NCBI GenBank assembly: GCA_026122225.1
Contig: JANEZZ010000982.1
Span: 987,501 to 1,051,500 of the forward strand
Source: Heloderma charlesbogerti
Taxonomy: Eukaryota > Chordata > Lepidosauria > Squamata > Helodermatidae
Reading direction: 5' to 3'
DNA: 64,000 nucleotides
The translations under genes and the position numbers were made by a program. Shown here piece after piece: positions 9,175-19,110 of the stretch (position 1 is its first letter; each line of letters opens with the position of its first letter). The notes below the pieces were generated by a model that saw nothing but the letters and a program-made list of their open reading frames with translations, had not been told where the DNA came from and ran no database searches.

Positions 9175-9697
9175 TGTCAAGGGCTCCTTGGAGGGCTCTC
9201 TCAGTCTAATCCAGTAGCCAAGTCCAGACACAGAAGAAAGGGATTCTTTTCAAAGCTTTATTCTTCTTTTACAGCTCTACAGGTAGCAACTAGATCTGAG
9301 CAGCAGCATCCCTATGCCCTAAGTTAGAACAGTTGGTCCCCGTTTGAAAGGCAATTACTGGCAGACCCCTGAATATAAGGACTAGGGAGAGTCCCTCCCC
9401 TTTTCCCGTGGATCCTCTGGGTGCAACCGTTCTTTGAGCGCCAACCGGGCGCTACGCCTCCTTTCCGCGCCCTCCATCTGGCGCCGCTCTCTGCGTCTGC
9501 GCCGCGCATCCACTAAGTCTGCTATCTCTGCTCGGTCACTCCCTGGACTGCTTTCAAGTCTAGGAATGCTGGTGGGAGGAATCTCCACCAGCTGTGGGCC
9601 CTGGGAAAGCGGAGCACGTTCCTCTCCCAGGAGCGACTGCTCTTCCTCAGAATCAGAACTACTCTGGGATTCTATGGGCTCAGTGTCCACCCTGACA
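9175..9697 (-). mobile_element. Solo LTR with 5-bp target duplication
   Basis: The LTR begins TGTCA and ends TGACA and is flanked by GGAGC at 9170-9174 and 9698-9702. Read on the minus strand it has TATATTC near 9372, then AATAAAG near 9255, the order and spacing expected of a promoter and poly(A) signal. No internal retroelement sequence remains, so it arose by recombination between two LTRs. An open frame lies upstream of the TATA-like box. The 5-bp duplication fits gypsy-like or retroviral integrases; class is otherwise undetermined. Confidence 0.85.
9382..9690 (-). pseudogene. Open frame inside the solo LTR
   Basis: A 102-codon frame without a stop runs from the LTR start to a TAG at 9382-9384, just before the TATA-like box. 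It is acidic/serine-rich at first (SSSDSEEEQSLL) and strongly basic later (DARRRRRERRQMEGAERRRS), ending LHPEDPREKGRDSP. I do not recognise a domain. Its position suggests the tail of a polyprotein that ran into the 3' LTR, or a separate LTR-encoded frame. With no internal region left it cannot be expressed as such. Confidence 0.45.
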
Positions 9698-10467
9698 GGA
9701 GCCTACCTGGCTGTGGCTCTGCCTGCAGCTTCGGCTCCAGCTCCAGCGGTGGCAGCGGCAGCTCCGGCTCCAGCTGCTGCCGGGCTGGTATGGACGCAAA
9801 TGGTGTCCTGAGTAGGGGACGTCATTTGCGTCCCTATGGTAGCCCATGATAGGCTACGTAAATATTTACATAGCCTATCACGGCTAAAGCAGGGACGAAA
9901 ATAGCATCCCCTACTCAGGACGCCATTTGCCTCCGCACCAGCCCGGCAGCGGCTGGAGGTCCCGCTGTGGGTTGGCCCGGCCGGCGGCTCTGCGGCCTGG
10001 CCGCGGAGCAGAGCCGATTGGGCAGGATTCTGAGGGGGAGGAACGGATCGCCTCCCCCCGCATCGAGGATTCTGGGGGGAGGAACGGATCACCTCCCCCC
10101 ACCTGCAGAACCCGGCAGAGCCAGGTAAGCAGGGTTTCATACAGCCCTAGTGGCAAGACTGCGGAGCCGCCAGCTGGGGCTGGCCACAGCCAGACTTCCA
10201 GCCGCTGCAGGGCTGCTGCGGCCGCAAATGGTGGCCGTCATAGCGGCCGCCATTTGCATGCCTGCATTAGGCCATGATAGGCTACATAAGTATTTACGTA
10301 GCCTATCACGGCAAAAGGCAGGGACTCCTTTGCAGTAGCCCGGCAGGGGCCAGAAGACAAGCCGCCGCTGCCACCACATCCGCCACCATGTAGGTCCGTC
10401 CCGGGTGGGGGGATTTCGGGGGGGGCAGGGGGGAGGACGTTCTGCCACGGGGGGGCAGATTCCAAAG

Positions 10468-10796
10468 AATAAACATTTACGTAGCCTATCACGATGTTTT
10501 TTAAAAAATTAGCCGTGATAGGCTACGTAAATCTTTACGTAGCCTATCACATTTTTTTTTAAAGCTTGGAAATGGTGGTGGTGGCAGCCAGTCAGAAGAC
10601 CGGCTGCCGCAGCCACCGCCACCAAACCGCTGCCGCAGCCGCCGTTGCAGGCGCTGCAGCCAGGAAGATCCACCCCAGGTAAGTCCCGTCCCCAGGGGGG
10701 CGGGGGGGCGGGCCGTTCCGCCACTGATTTCAGGGGGCCGAATGCGCTGGCATTCGGCCTCCCCGAGATCCGTGGCGGAACTTTCGTACATCCCTA
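10468..10796. mobile_element. PAL element, copy 7 (right half)
   Basis: It starts in the middle of a hairpin (AAACATTTACGTAGCC), followed by a complete hairpin at 10513-10550, the ATG-led exon-like stretch, donor GTAAGT at 10679, the terminal hairpin built on GGGGGCCGAATGCG/CATTCGGCC, and the end CATCCCTA at 10796. Left half is missing and fused to copy 6. Confidence 0.75.
10572..10678 (+). other. PAL candidate first exon, 107 nt, diverged
   Basis: ATG at 10572 (GGAAATGGTGG) opens 35 codons plus 2 nt to CCCAG|GTAAGT. The peptide starts MVVVAAS, then KTGCRS, and ends ARKIHP. Despite considerable divergence from the 3694 copy, both length and frame are kept, and the donor is a stronger U1 match. 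Confidence 0.45.
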
Positions 10797-10924
10797 GGAA
10801 GAGCTCTGTCTGAGCACTGGAGTTCAAACACCCATAAGGAGCCACTGAAGGAGGGCGATTTTGTATGTAAAGGCAGAACCCCTGAAATGCCTTAAATGGG
10901 TAAACCGCAAGTCCATCCAACTTT

Positions 10925-11300
10925 CTTTCCTAATTTCTGGCATATGATGTCATTCCTTGTTGCACTGATGTCATTTACAGCCTCCCTCAGCGTGCCGACA
11001 GAACTTAGTTATGTCATTACCTGCCCTAAACATGTCATCATAATTTATCTTCCCACATCGTAAATAGTTTATTAGATGACATTATTACACCTCCAGATCT
11101 CTCTCTTTTTCTTCCATATGAATGGCAATTACTTCAAGTATTTACTGTAATTATGTCACTTGATGAAATTACAGTAATTACATCGAAAAATGATAGCCCG
11201 TGACTAATGAATTAAAATAGCATGGAAATTCACATAAAAATGACATTAAAATGTTAAGGATCTGAGGCAAACTCACAAAAGCAAGGAAATTTATAATTAA
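10925..11300. promoter_or_regulatory. Unique AT-rich block with clustered ATGTCAT
   Basis: No repeat or gene is recognisable. ATGTCAT or its complement/near matches occurs at about 10947, 10966, 11012, 11034, 11077, 11151 and 11251. The motif is a half-site shared by ATF/AP-1-like and TALE homeodomain sites. Regulatory function is a guess. Confidence 0.25.
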
Positions 11301-11934
11301 GAATTTAATCTGCAAAAACATTGCAGGGTGCCACTTTTTTCTTTTTTTTTAAGCGAGATTAAATCATAGGTGCAGGAGGACTGTAACAAAGATGAAGGGG
11401 GAAAGGAAGCCAAGGAAATGGCAGAGGAACACAACCTCATGTTCCGCAAGATCTGAGATTGCCACATTTTCACCTGGCAAATTATGGATCATTGGGCCAT
11501 TCACTACATCCATTGGGTAAAAGGGGAAAGACATCCCGAGGTTTATTATAGTCATAGCATCATCCTACTTGCAGGCTGTGTGTATGCTGCAGCTCTGCTT
11601 CCTGAGAATCTCAGCTTGCATTAAAAAAAAAAAATCAGGTTTCCAGTCCCTCTGACTGCAAAAATGTTTTAGAAAATGAATGGGCTGTCCCTTGAAGGTT
11701 TAAGGGCTGGCTGAATAAGATCCAATCCTGCAGAAACACAGCATTCAACTTGTCCCCTCCACTTAGGGATGGGCAAGAATTTTGTTTCAGTTCAGTTTTG
11801 ATAAGAATTTACCAAACTTTGCAAAGTTCTTCATCCATGCCGAGGGCTTCGAGTGTGTTGCTCTGGATTTGTCTGGATTTGAGTCCTTGTGTATTCAGTT
11901 AGGGTTGCCACCTCTTTTTTTCTGACAAGCTCCT
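11301..11934. other. Non-coding interval
   Basis: No gene is seen. A hAT-like terminus TAGGGATGGGCAAG lies at 11765, but no matching right end could be placed. Confidence 0.35.
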
Positions 11935-12330
11935 CATCTTTAACAGCTCTATGGCAGGCAGGTACCATCCACAGTATGAATCTGCCTATACTCTACATTC
12001 AGCGTTTAAGGTCCTCCTCCAGGTGCCTCCTCCGAGTGAAGCTTGGAAGGCAGCAACGAGGGAGAGGGCCTTCTCAGTGGTATCCCCCCATCTGTGTAAA
12101 GAGCTCCCTGATGAGGTCTGCCTGGCACCAACATTGTTATATTTGGGGCACCAGGTTAAGAACAATCTCTCTTCCCAGGCATCTGGCAGCACATGATGAG
12201 TTTTAATCGGTCCAGGATGTGTCTTTAGTTAGGCTGATAGTTCAAAGTTGTTTTTAGTTATATGTTGTCTGTATCTATTGTCTGTGTGCTTTTATGTAAA
12301 TGTCTTTTAAACTTTGCATATTGTATTTCA
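11935..12330 (+). mobile_element. L2-clade LINE 3' end
   Basis: The plus strand encodes the C-terminal motif of L2 reverse transcriptases, FSVVSPHLCKELPDEVCLAP then TLLY (12078-12150), with frame breaks, followed by a T-rich 3' tail that stops near 12330. The catalytic region is absent. No full frame. Confidence 0.65.
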
Positions 12331-12522
12331 TAGAGTTGTGCGGGGACCCCCCGATGTGACTCAGAAACCGCTTCATGGCTTCAGAGGCAGGCCCAATTAG
12401 GGATGGCGGAGAATTTCTACCCGAAACTTAGGGGGGCCGAGCGCCAACGTGTTCAGCCCCCTGAAGAAGTTTCGGGGAGAAATTCTCCGCCCCCCCCGCC
12501 CCCCCCCCGGGATGGGACTTAC

Positions 12523-12629
12523 CTTTGGCGAATGTCCCTCCCGGCGGCGGGTCCGGCCGGCGGTTCGTCGGGTCTTCGTCCGGGGTGGGAGCGGCAGCCG
12601 GTCTTTCGACCGGCTGCCACCGCCGCCAT
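12523..12629 (-). other. PAL candidate first exon, 107 nt
   Basis: Minus-strand ATG at 12629 (GGAATGGCGGC) leads an open 107-nt stretch to AAAG|GTAAGT. The peptide has MAAVAAGRKTGCRS at its start and RDIRQ at its end. The frame is open, and the copy has an exact target duplication, so it is among the best preserved. Confidence 0.5.
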
Positions 12630-13086
12630 TCCAATAAAAGAAAAAAAAAGCACCCCCGTGATAGGCTACATGACGATTAACGTAGCCTATCATGGCTAGA
12701 TTTGCAAAGTCAGCCGTGATAGGCTACGTAAATCGTCACGTAGCCTATCACGGCTGACTTTAAAAAAAAAAAAAAAAGTGTGTACAGATAATGGTGGCCC
12801 CCATAGGGAGCCGCCATTCCCGTTCCTTATTTGGTCACTGTAGTCTACGTAAAGATTTACGCAGACTACAGCGACCAAATAAGGAACGCGAATGGCGGCT
12901 CCCTATGGGGGCCGCCATTTGCGTACGCGCTTTTTTTTTTTTTTTTTAAGTCACCCGGGATAGGCTACGTGACGATTTACGTAGCCTATCACGGCTGACT
13001 TTGCAGATCTAGCCGTGATAGGCTACATTAATTGTCACGTAGCCTATCACGGGGGCGTTTTTTTTTTTTAACTTTTAATTTCGCAG

Positions 13087-13220
13087 CCGGGCGAGGCGAG
13101 GCGCCTCCTCCCCAGCCTGAATTTCGGCCGGGCGAGGCAGGAAGCCTCCCCCCCCGGCCTGAACTTCACAGGGGGAGCAGCGAAGCGCCTCCCCCCCACC
13201 ATGAAAAGCTGCGAGACCAG
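13087..13220 (+). other. PAL right-arm acceptor-to-donor stretch
   Basis: A T-run and TTTTAATTTCGCAG precede 13087, and CAG|GTAAGT follows 13220. The 134-nt interval has no stop in one frame. The same acceptor and length occur at 50708-50841, and a longer form at 63134-63307. Copies 2 and 9 have CGCGG in place of CGCAG and would lack the acceptor. Confidence 0.3.
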
Positions 13221-13244
13221 GTAAGTGACTTTCGTGCACCCCTA

Positions 13245-13363
13245 GGCCCAATTCGGCTCAGGCTGATTCGGGGGACCCCTGACCCGACTCGGCCCCAAAC
13301 CCGAAGAATGCACTGGCATTCGGCCTCACCGAGATCCGTGGCGGAATTCTCTGACACCCCTAG
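13245..13363. mobile_element. Right-end fragment of a PAL-related element
   Basis: It carries the terminal hairpin of subfamily B (ATGCACTGGCATTCGGCC and ATCCGTGGCGGAATTCTC) and ends GACACCCCTAG. It is the host of copy 8; its left part may start near 12331 (TAGAGTTGTGCGGGG). Confidence 0.6.
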
Positions 13364-15384
13364 AAAAATCTGACATCAAAAATGGCAATATTTAAAAAAA
13401 CAGTTGGGGAGCATCACCTCCAAGAATACTGATGTTAAAGTGGACCTTGATGAATAAAGGAACTTCTAAGACAGATTGGAATGCAAAAGAGCTGAACTAC
13501 AGTTCATCCAGACATTTGACTCTATCTCCTATGGGTTGAACAGCGACAAAAAAAAAAAGTTTGTCAACACTGCATGAGTTATTCAGCTCACCAATGCAAG
13601 GATGTCGAGGTTATCACCCAGCAACTGCTGTGTGAATGCCCGCTGTTAAAAAGGTAATTGTCATTATCTGTATTCCTTTTCCCTCTGACCTCGCTGTTTG
13701 CAATTCCTCTCCCAGGGCCGGCCCTTCCATGAAGCAGGGTGAAGCCCACACCTCAGGTGGTGGACTGGGAGGGGCAGCAATTTACGTCCTCCCCGCCCCA
13801 GGAGGGCTCCCCGCTGCAGCATAGCTGGAGTGATGCAGCGGCACTACCAGCTGCTGTGGGGAGTCCGGCTGCCATCCCTGCTTCCCCGCTGCAGCGGAAG
13901 GTCAGCTGGTGGAGCTCTCCAGAGCAGCCACCTGCCCTCTGTTCACTCTGAGAGGGTTCTCAGAGCAAGGCAGAGTATAGGTGGCCGCTCCAGGGGAGCC
14001 CCACACACTTCTTGCTTGCTTTAAGAACGCTCTCAGAGTGAAACAGAGGTTGGATGAGCTCTCTGGACAGCTGCCCAGTCTCCGATGCCTGGCTCCGAGA
14101 GGGTCCTTCCTCAGAGCTAGGCATTGCCTGCAGAGCTGGCCCTGCCATGAGGCAGAGTGAGGCAGTCGCCTCAGGTGCCAGATGCTGGGAGGTAGCAGCA
14201 AGGTGTTGCAGCATAGAGTGTGAGCTGCGTGGCCTGGCCTGCACTTCCTAAGCAAGCCTTCAGGTATGTTGGAGAGCACCGTCCCATTGCCAGTTTCCAA
14301 GAAAGATTAATCTGCCAGTCCGGTTGCCTTTTGTACATGGAAAGGGAGGGGGCACCATTTTGTTCTTTGCATAAGGCAGCAAAATATCTTCGTCCAGCCC
14401 TGACTGCCTGATTGGAGAGGTGTCCCAGGAGATTGCCTGTGCTGCAGGTGATCTCTCGCGACGCCCCTCCTCAAGCACAGCCTCCTGAGCGGCCACTGTT
14501 TAGCCAGAGTGGACATGAGGATGTGTGGCTGTTTGGAAGGAGAGATGTTCCTGGAGATCACCTGCAGCACAGGCAATCTCCTGGGACACCTCTGTTGTCA
14601 ACCCCGCCGAGCCTGGCATTTCAAAGAGGGCCACCCTCTGAGCAGCCGCGCCTGCTGCTTTCACCAGCCGATGTGGCTCTGGAGAGGTGGGGCACAGCAG
14701 TGGCTTTTCTCCTGCCTCCGGTGGCACGAGAGCTCACGCCACTGCTCTTCCTCCCAACCATATGGGTATACATACATGTAAATGATTGTAATACTTCATG
14801 CAAATTGAGATAGGGATGGACAACTCTGTCAAGCTCAAAATTGCTCAGGTTCTCATTTTTTCCAGGGCTACGTTTCTTCCATGTCAGTTCATCAGATTGC
14901 AATGGGGGGGGGGGGTTTAGACCACACAATGTGTATATTTTTGTGCACTCCTTATAAATCCACATGTTTGTATGCACTTTGCAAATGCACACATTTTCCC
15001 ATTGAATAGAGAATTGTACTAGGGCTGTGCACAGACACATACACACACACCCGCTTCTCTTTGGATGCCACTTAGAACCTTCCAAATCAGCCCTACTTTG
15101 ACTTGGACTGATTCATACCCCCTCCACTTCAACTTGGTTCTGGATCGGAAGTGAGATTCGGATATCCAGATCACTCAGTTTGGGCGTTGCCCCATTGACT
15201 TGCATGGGAAAACACAAATGGCCATAACTTGTTCAGTTTTCATGATAAATATATGAAACTTGGGACCCTCTCTGCAGACAAGGAGGGAATCCCACATGCC
15301 AATTTCAGAGTTTGGCCCAGTCCTTTTGTGCTAGGTGCAGCTGAAATGTGATTTTTTTTTCTTCACAAAAACTCTCAAAGCAAG
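13364..15384. repeat. Inverted-repeat cluster, no gene
   Basis: Two long foldbacks are clear. In 13939-14038, CACTCTGAGAG...TTCT...AGAGCAAG mirrors CTTGCTTT...AGAACGCTCTCAGAGTG. In 14416-14592, arms of about 40 nt mirror each other (AGGTGTCCCAGGAGATTGCC and GGCAATCTCCTGGGACACCT). GGCCNGNCCNTNCCATGANGCAG occurs at 13716 and 14136 as diverged direct copies. Open frames here have no domain. 14811 holds a TAGGGATGG end without partner. Confidence 0.55.
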
Positions 15385-16030
15385 CTGAATATGAGCCAAC
15401 AATGTGATGTGGCTGCAAAAAAGGCAAATGCTATTTGGCGCTGCATTAATAGAAGTTTAGCTTCCAAATCACATGAAGTACTAGTTCCCCTCTACTCAGC
15501 ACTGGTTAAGCCTCATCTGGAGGACTGTGTCCAGTTCTGGGTACCACACTTTAAGGATGCAGACAAACTGGAGAGGGTTCAGAGGAGGGCAATGAAGATG
15601 ATCAGGGGACTGGAAACAAAGCCATATGAGGAGAGACTGAAAGAACTGGGCATGTTTAACCTTGAGAATTGAAGACTGAGGGGAGATAGGATAGCACTGT
15701 TCAAGTTCTTGAAAGGTTGTCACAGAGAGGAAGGCCAGGATCTCTTCTCCATCATCCCAGAGTGCATGACACAGAATAATGGGCTCAAGTTACAGGAATC
15801 CAGATTCTGACTGAACCTCAGGAAAAACTTCTTGACTGTTAGAGCAATACAACAACGGAACCAACTACCCAGGGAGGTGGTCGGCTCTCCCACACTGGAG
15901 GCATTCAAGATGGAGCTGGACAGCCACCTGTCAGGGATGATCTGACTTGGATTCCTGCATTGAGCAGGGGGTTGTACTCAATGGTCTTGCAGACCCCTTC
16001 CAACCCTACTGTTCTATGATTCTATTCTAT
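15385..16030 (+). mobile_element. CR1 LINE, 5'-truncated
   Basis: 15391-15672 encodes the C-terminal part of a CR1 reverse transcriptase ([46 protein letters not shown]), then a stop at 15670 and frame breaks, then the CR1 3' end with TTCTATGATTC repeats to 16030. Catalytic FADD region is absent. Confidence 0.9.
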
Positions 16031-16599
16031 GATTCTGTATCTCTCAGCCCTGTGCTGCCTCCTCCTGCTGCCTGCTTGGCTGTCTACAGCTGTGTTTCCA
16101 CATCAACAGAAGGAAGAAGCTAAAGGAGGAGTACTGGATTTTTTTTTAAAGGAATCAGCTTTGCTGCAACGTGGTCCATGCAAGCCTCCACGAGCAGCAG
16201 GTTCCCCTAGAGCAGTAAAAATCACTGGGTTGAGTGAACGTCATCTGACTGTCAGGGGCTTCCCCCCTCCCCCCTTTCTCCTTCCCCTGAAAGTCCAGGT
16301 GCACCTGCATTTCAGGAGCAAGCCTCACTGAGCACAATGGGAGTTACTTCTGAGTAGACACACATATGCTTGTGCTGGGAAAGAGAGCAGTAAACACAAA
16401 GATGGAAACCAGCCCCCATTTTAACCTTCAGCATCTGTATAATGAAGGGGCAATGTTTCTTCCTAAGGCGATAAACCAAACAAAGGAGAATTGGAGCCTT
16501 GGGATCGTGCTGTGCCATGTCAATTGAGGGGGTAAATCACTGGAGGAAAGACCCCCAAGGACTGCTTGCCATCTCCTGCTCACAAGGAGGAGACATCTA
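16031..16599. other. Non-coding interval
   Basis: No gene is seen. 16318-16370 has the dispersed CTTCTGAGTAGACAC motif related to 5205-5260 and 43275-43320. The remainder shows no feature I can support. Confidence 0.35.
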
Positions 16600-16816
16600 G
16601 CTAGTGGAGCACAGCCCCAAATTTTACACCCATTTCCCCGAAAATACACATTTTTGTACACATTCTTTTGAAGCAAATATGCATTTTTGTTCACATTTTT
16701 TTGTGAACTGCATCACAAACTTCAGGAATGTATGGAAGTTGTGTTTAGGTTTGTCAAGTGTGAATGTAATAAGTTTGCATTTCAGTGTGAGCCAAATGAA
16801 TTTCTCACCCATCCTT
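16600..16816. mobile_element. hAT-like non-autonomous fragment
   Basis: Direct repeats of ACACATTTTTG / CACATTTTTT occur and the stretch ends CTCACCCATCCTTAA, similar to hAT-like ends at 4155 and 59970. The left end was not found. Confidence 0.4.
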
Positions 16817-16840
16817 AATCTGATGAAGAAACTTGTGCCA

Positions 16841-17679
16841 TAGGGATGGCGGAGAATTTCTCCCCTAAACTTCGGGGGGCCGAGCGCCAACGTGTTCGGC
16901 CCCCCGAACAAGTTTCGGGGAGAAATCTTCCGCACCCCCCCCGTACCCCACACACCCCCCCCGGGACGGGACTTACCTTTGCTGAATGTCCCTCCTGGCG
17001 GCGGGTCCGGCCGGCGGTTCAGCGGGTGTCCGTGCAGGGCGGGAGCGGCAGCCGGTCTTTCGACCAGCTGCCGCCGCCGCCATTGCAATAAAAGAAAAAA
17101 AAAACGCCCCCGTGATAGGCTACGTGACGATTAACGTAGCCTATCACGGCTAGATTTGCAAAGTCAGCCGTGATAGGCTACGTAAATCGTCACGTAGCCT
17201 ATCACGGGTGACTTAAAAAAAAAAAGTGCATACGGTTAATGGCGGCCCCCATAGGGAGCTGCCATTCCCGTTCCTTATTTGGTCGCTGTAGTCTACGTAA
17301 AGATTTACGTAGACTACGGCGAAAATAAGAGCAGCTATTTGCGTTTATTTTCGCCATACTCTACGTAAAGATTTACGTAGACTACAGCGACCAAATAAGG
17401 AACGCGCTTTTTTTTTTTTTTAAAGTCACCCGTGATAGGCTACGTGACGATTAACGTAGCCTATCACGGCTGACTTTGCAGATCTAGCCGTGATAGGCTA
17501 CGTTAATCGTCACGTAGCCTATCACGGGGGCGTTAAAAAAAAAAAACTTTCGAGTTCGCGGCCGGGCGAGGCGGGAAGCCTCCCCCCGCGGCCTGAACTT
17601 CACGGGGGGAGCAGCGAAGCGCCTCCCCCCCACCGCGAACAAGCTTCGACGACAGGTAAGTGACTTTCGTCCACCCCTA
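16841..17679. mobile_element. PAL foldback element, copy 9
   Basis: An 839-bp copy, TAGGGATGG to CACCCCTA, with terminal hairpin, reverse donor at 16971-16976, exon-like stretch, hairpins at 17112-17150, 17168-17206, 17430-17469 and 17487-17526, and a doubled inner GTCTACGTAAA hairpin (17291-17390) that encloses AAAATAAGAGCAGC. Right arm has CAGGTAAGTGACTTTC. Flanks TTGTGCCA and GCCATGAT share only GCCA, so the target duplication is not preserved. Confidence 0.88.
16977..17083 (-). other. PAL candidate first exon, 107 nt
   Basis: Minus-strand ATG at 17083 (GCAATGGCGGC) and 35 open codons plus 2 nt to AAAG|GTAAGT. Start MAAAAAGRKTGCRS, then PAEPPAGPAA and RDIQQ. Open frame. Confidence 0.5.
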
Positions 17680-18540
17680 GCCATGATACATTTGCTGGTC
17701 TTTAAGTTGTCACAACACTCTTTGTTGTTTCACCTTCCTGAGAATTTGCATTAAAAAAAAATGAATGAAGTTATGACAGGGAAGATGTGGGCAATTCCTG
17801 AAGAAATCCCAAAAGTTTAGGGATGGCTGAATAAGATTTCTGGGGAGGGGGGGGAGGGGGAGGGGTCGTAAGCACCCTGTGAATCTCTCAGTCCATCAGA
17901 TGACTAAGAAAACAATAATAAGTTACGCAATATTGCAGAATAAACTGTCATAAGGGAAATCATGTAAATTTTTCAATTTGCACCATTTCTATACATGCTG
18001 GAATTTGGCTTTTCCTGGCGAAGCATTTGGATGGTGTAACAGTTAAATCACTCCCACCTTCTATGAGTGGCCAACGATTGAAATAGCAATGATATGGCTG
18101 ACAACTGAGGATACCCACAGTTCTGGTTGCAGCACTGGGGATATCAACATATCCTGTGTTGCAGTGCAGGCTCCAGATTTCCGAGGTCCCTGGGCAAGAC
18201 ACCCTCCATGGGCCCCCACCTCCACTGAGTCCACCTTCTCACTGCCATTGTCACCAGCTGCGTTTGCTCCTCATCCTCCTTGTCATCATTGCTACCACAT
18301 GCTTGCTTGGCAGGCAGAGGTCATCAGCAACTAGGCCCTGGCATCTCCTGCTGCTCCTTCTCACCAGTGCTGTTGTCTGGGCCGATGCAACAGGCAAGTA
18401 AATTAGCAGGCCGTAATGCTGAAGAGGAGGAGCAAATCAAGAGGGGTTGTTGATGGGCCCCTCTGGGAGGTGGGCCTTTGGCATGTGCCCCACCATGCCT
18501 ACCCTTGACGCGAGCCTTGCTGTGTTGGTCCTGCCTCTTT
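17680..18540. repeat. Dispersed repeat R2 and low-complexity sequence
   Basis: 18165-18500 shares blocks with 21190-21420, 21600-21900 and 23300-23640 (CAGGCTCCAGATTTCC...GGGCAAGACACCC). TAGGGATGGCTGAATAAG at 17818 is an orphan hAT-like terminus. Short open frames have no domain. Confidence 0.45.
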
Positions 18541-18639
18541 CAGGCATTCTAAAACTGGAAACCCATCAGAAGTGACATTATCTTAAAGCTGTTTTTCTCC
18601 TCAAGCTGAGAGACACAGACAACAGAGCCTGTTTCTAGT

Positions 18640-19110
18640 TAGACTATCCAGAAATCATTTAATTTCTGCTGCCATTTTAGAAAATGTGCTATTCATATTG
18701 ATGGGGGGGGGAGCTTAATAGACGCAGCTGCATCCTCTAGCAAATTATTACAAGGCCCAGTATGAAATGCATTAAGGGGAAATGCTTAACAGATGATGGT
18801 GCGACAAGCTGTTACAAGGCATGTTATAAGGCTCCGATATTATTAAATTGATAGGCTTGCTTAGCACGTGAGCATAAATCATCTTTCAGGCTTGCCGAAA
18901 ATTGCTCTGCTTTATTAATAATGAAGAATGTATAAATGGGACCTTATTGGGAAGCATGATTAAGCGCGACTAGTCAGGAGGACTCAGCAGCAATGGCAAC
19001 TGTCATGTTATGCCTCTGCGAACGCAGATGGGAGGGACCACCTTGCTCTTTCGGGTATAAATCGCATCAGCGTTGGTTCAAATAAGCTGGGCCAAAAGCA
19101 TTTAGTGCCG
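18640..19110. promoter_or_regulatory. Unique AT-rich block, possible conserved non-coding element
   Basis: No repeat hallmark or coding frame. Complex sequence with TTAAT/ATTA clusters (for example GAAATGCATTAAGG, TATTATTAAATTGATAG, TTTATTAATAATGAAG). This composition is typical of homeodomain-rich enhancers, but nothing in the sequence proves it. Confidence 0.2.

Larger units (their letters stand above)
9048..10149. mobile_element. PAL element, subfamily B, nested copy 5
   Basis: It starts TAGGGATGTTTGAG and ends CATACAGCCCTA, flanked by GCGGCAAG (9040-9047) and GTGGCAAG (10150-10157), an 8-bp target duplication with one difference. A solo LTR of 523 bp plus a 5-bp duplication sits inside, so the element itself was about 574 bp. 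Features: terminal hairpin GAATTCC...GGAATC (9060-9125), an AAATGG box pair, one hairpin at 9846-9883, and CCAGGTAAGC 25 bp from the right end. Confidence 0.85.
8972..10467. mobile_element. PAL element, subfamily B, host copy (copy 6)
   Basis: The parts 8972-9047 and 10150-10467 are continuous in the related copy at 51780-52030 (GGCTCC, CTCTGC, then GCGGAGCC and CACAGCCAGAC), showing that they were joined before copy 5 inserted between them. It holds the CCGCAAATGG...CCATTTGCAT box and a hairpin at 10271-10310. The left TAGGGATG end is missing and the right end is cut before its terminal hairpin. Confidence 0.7.
12398..13244. mobile_element. PAL foldback element, copy 8, exact target duplication
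   Basis: An 847-bp copy between perfect 8-bp duplications GGCCCAAT (12390-12397 and 13245-13252). Order: terminal hairpin, donor (reverse) at 12517-12522, GC-rich exon-like stretch, hairpins at 12656-12694 and 12713-12752, mirrored box, inner GTCTACGTAAA hairpin at 12841-12869, mirrored box, hairpins at 12956-12994 and 13012-13051, poly(T) plus CGCAG, tandem GC-rich units, CAGGTAAGT at 13219, end CACCCCTA. It inserted into the right end of a related element (to 13363). Confidence 0.92.

Noticed and set aside
16833..17687. Target duplication around PAL copy 9
   Set aside because: Only GCCA is shared and not in the same register.
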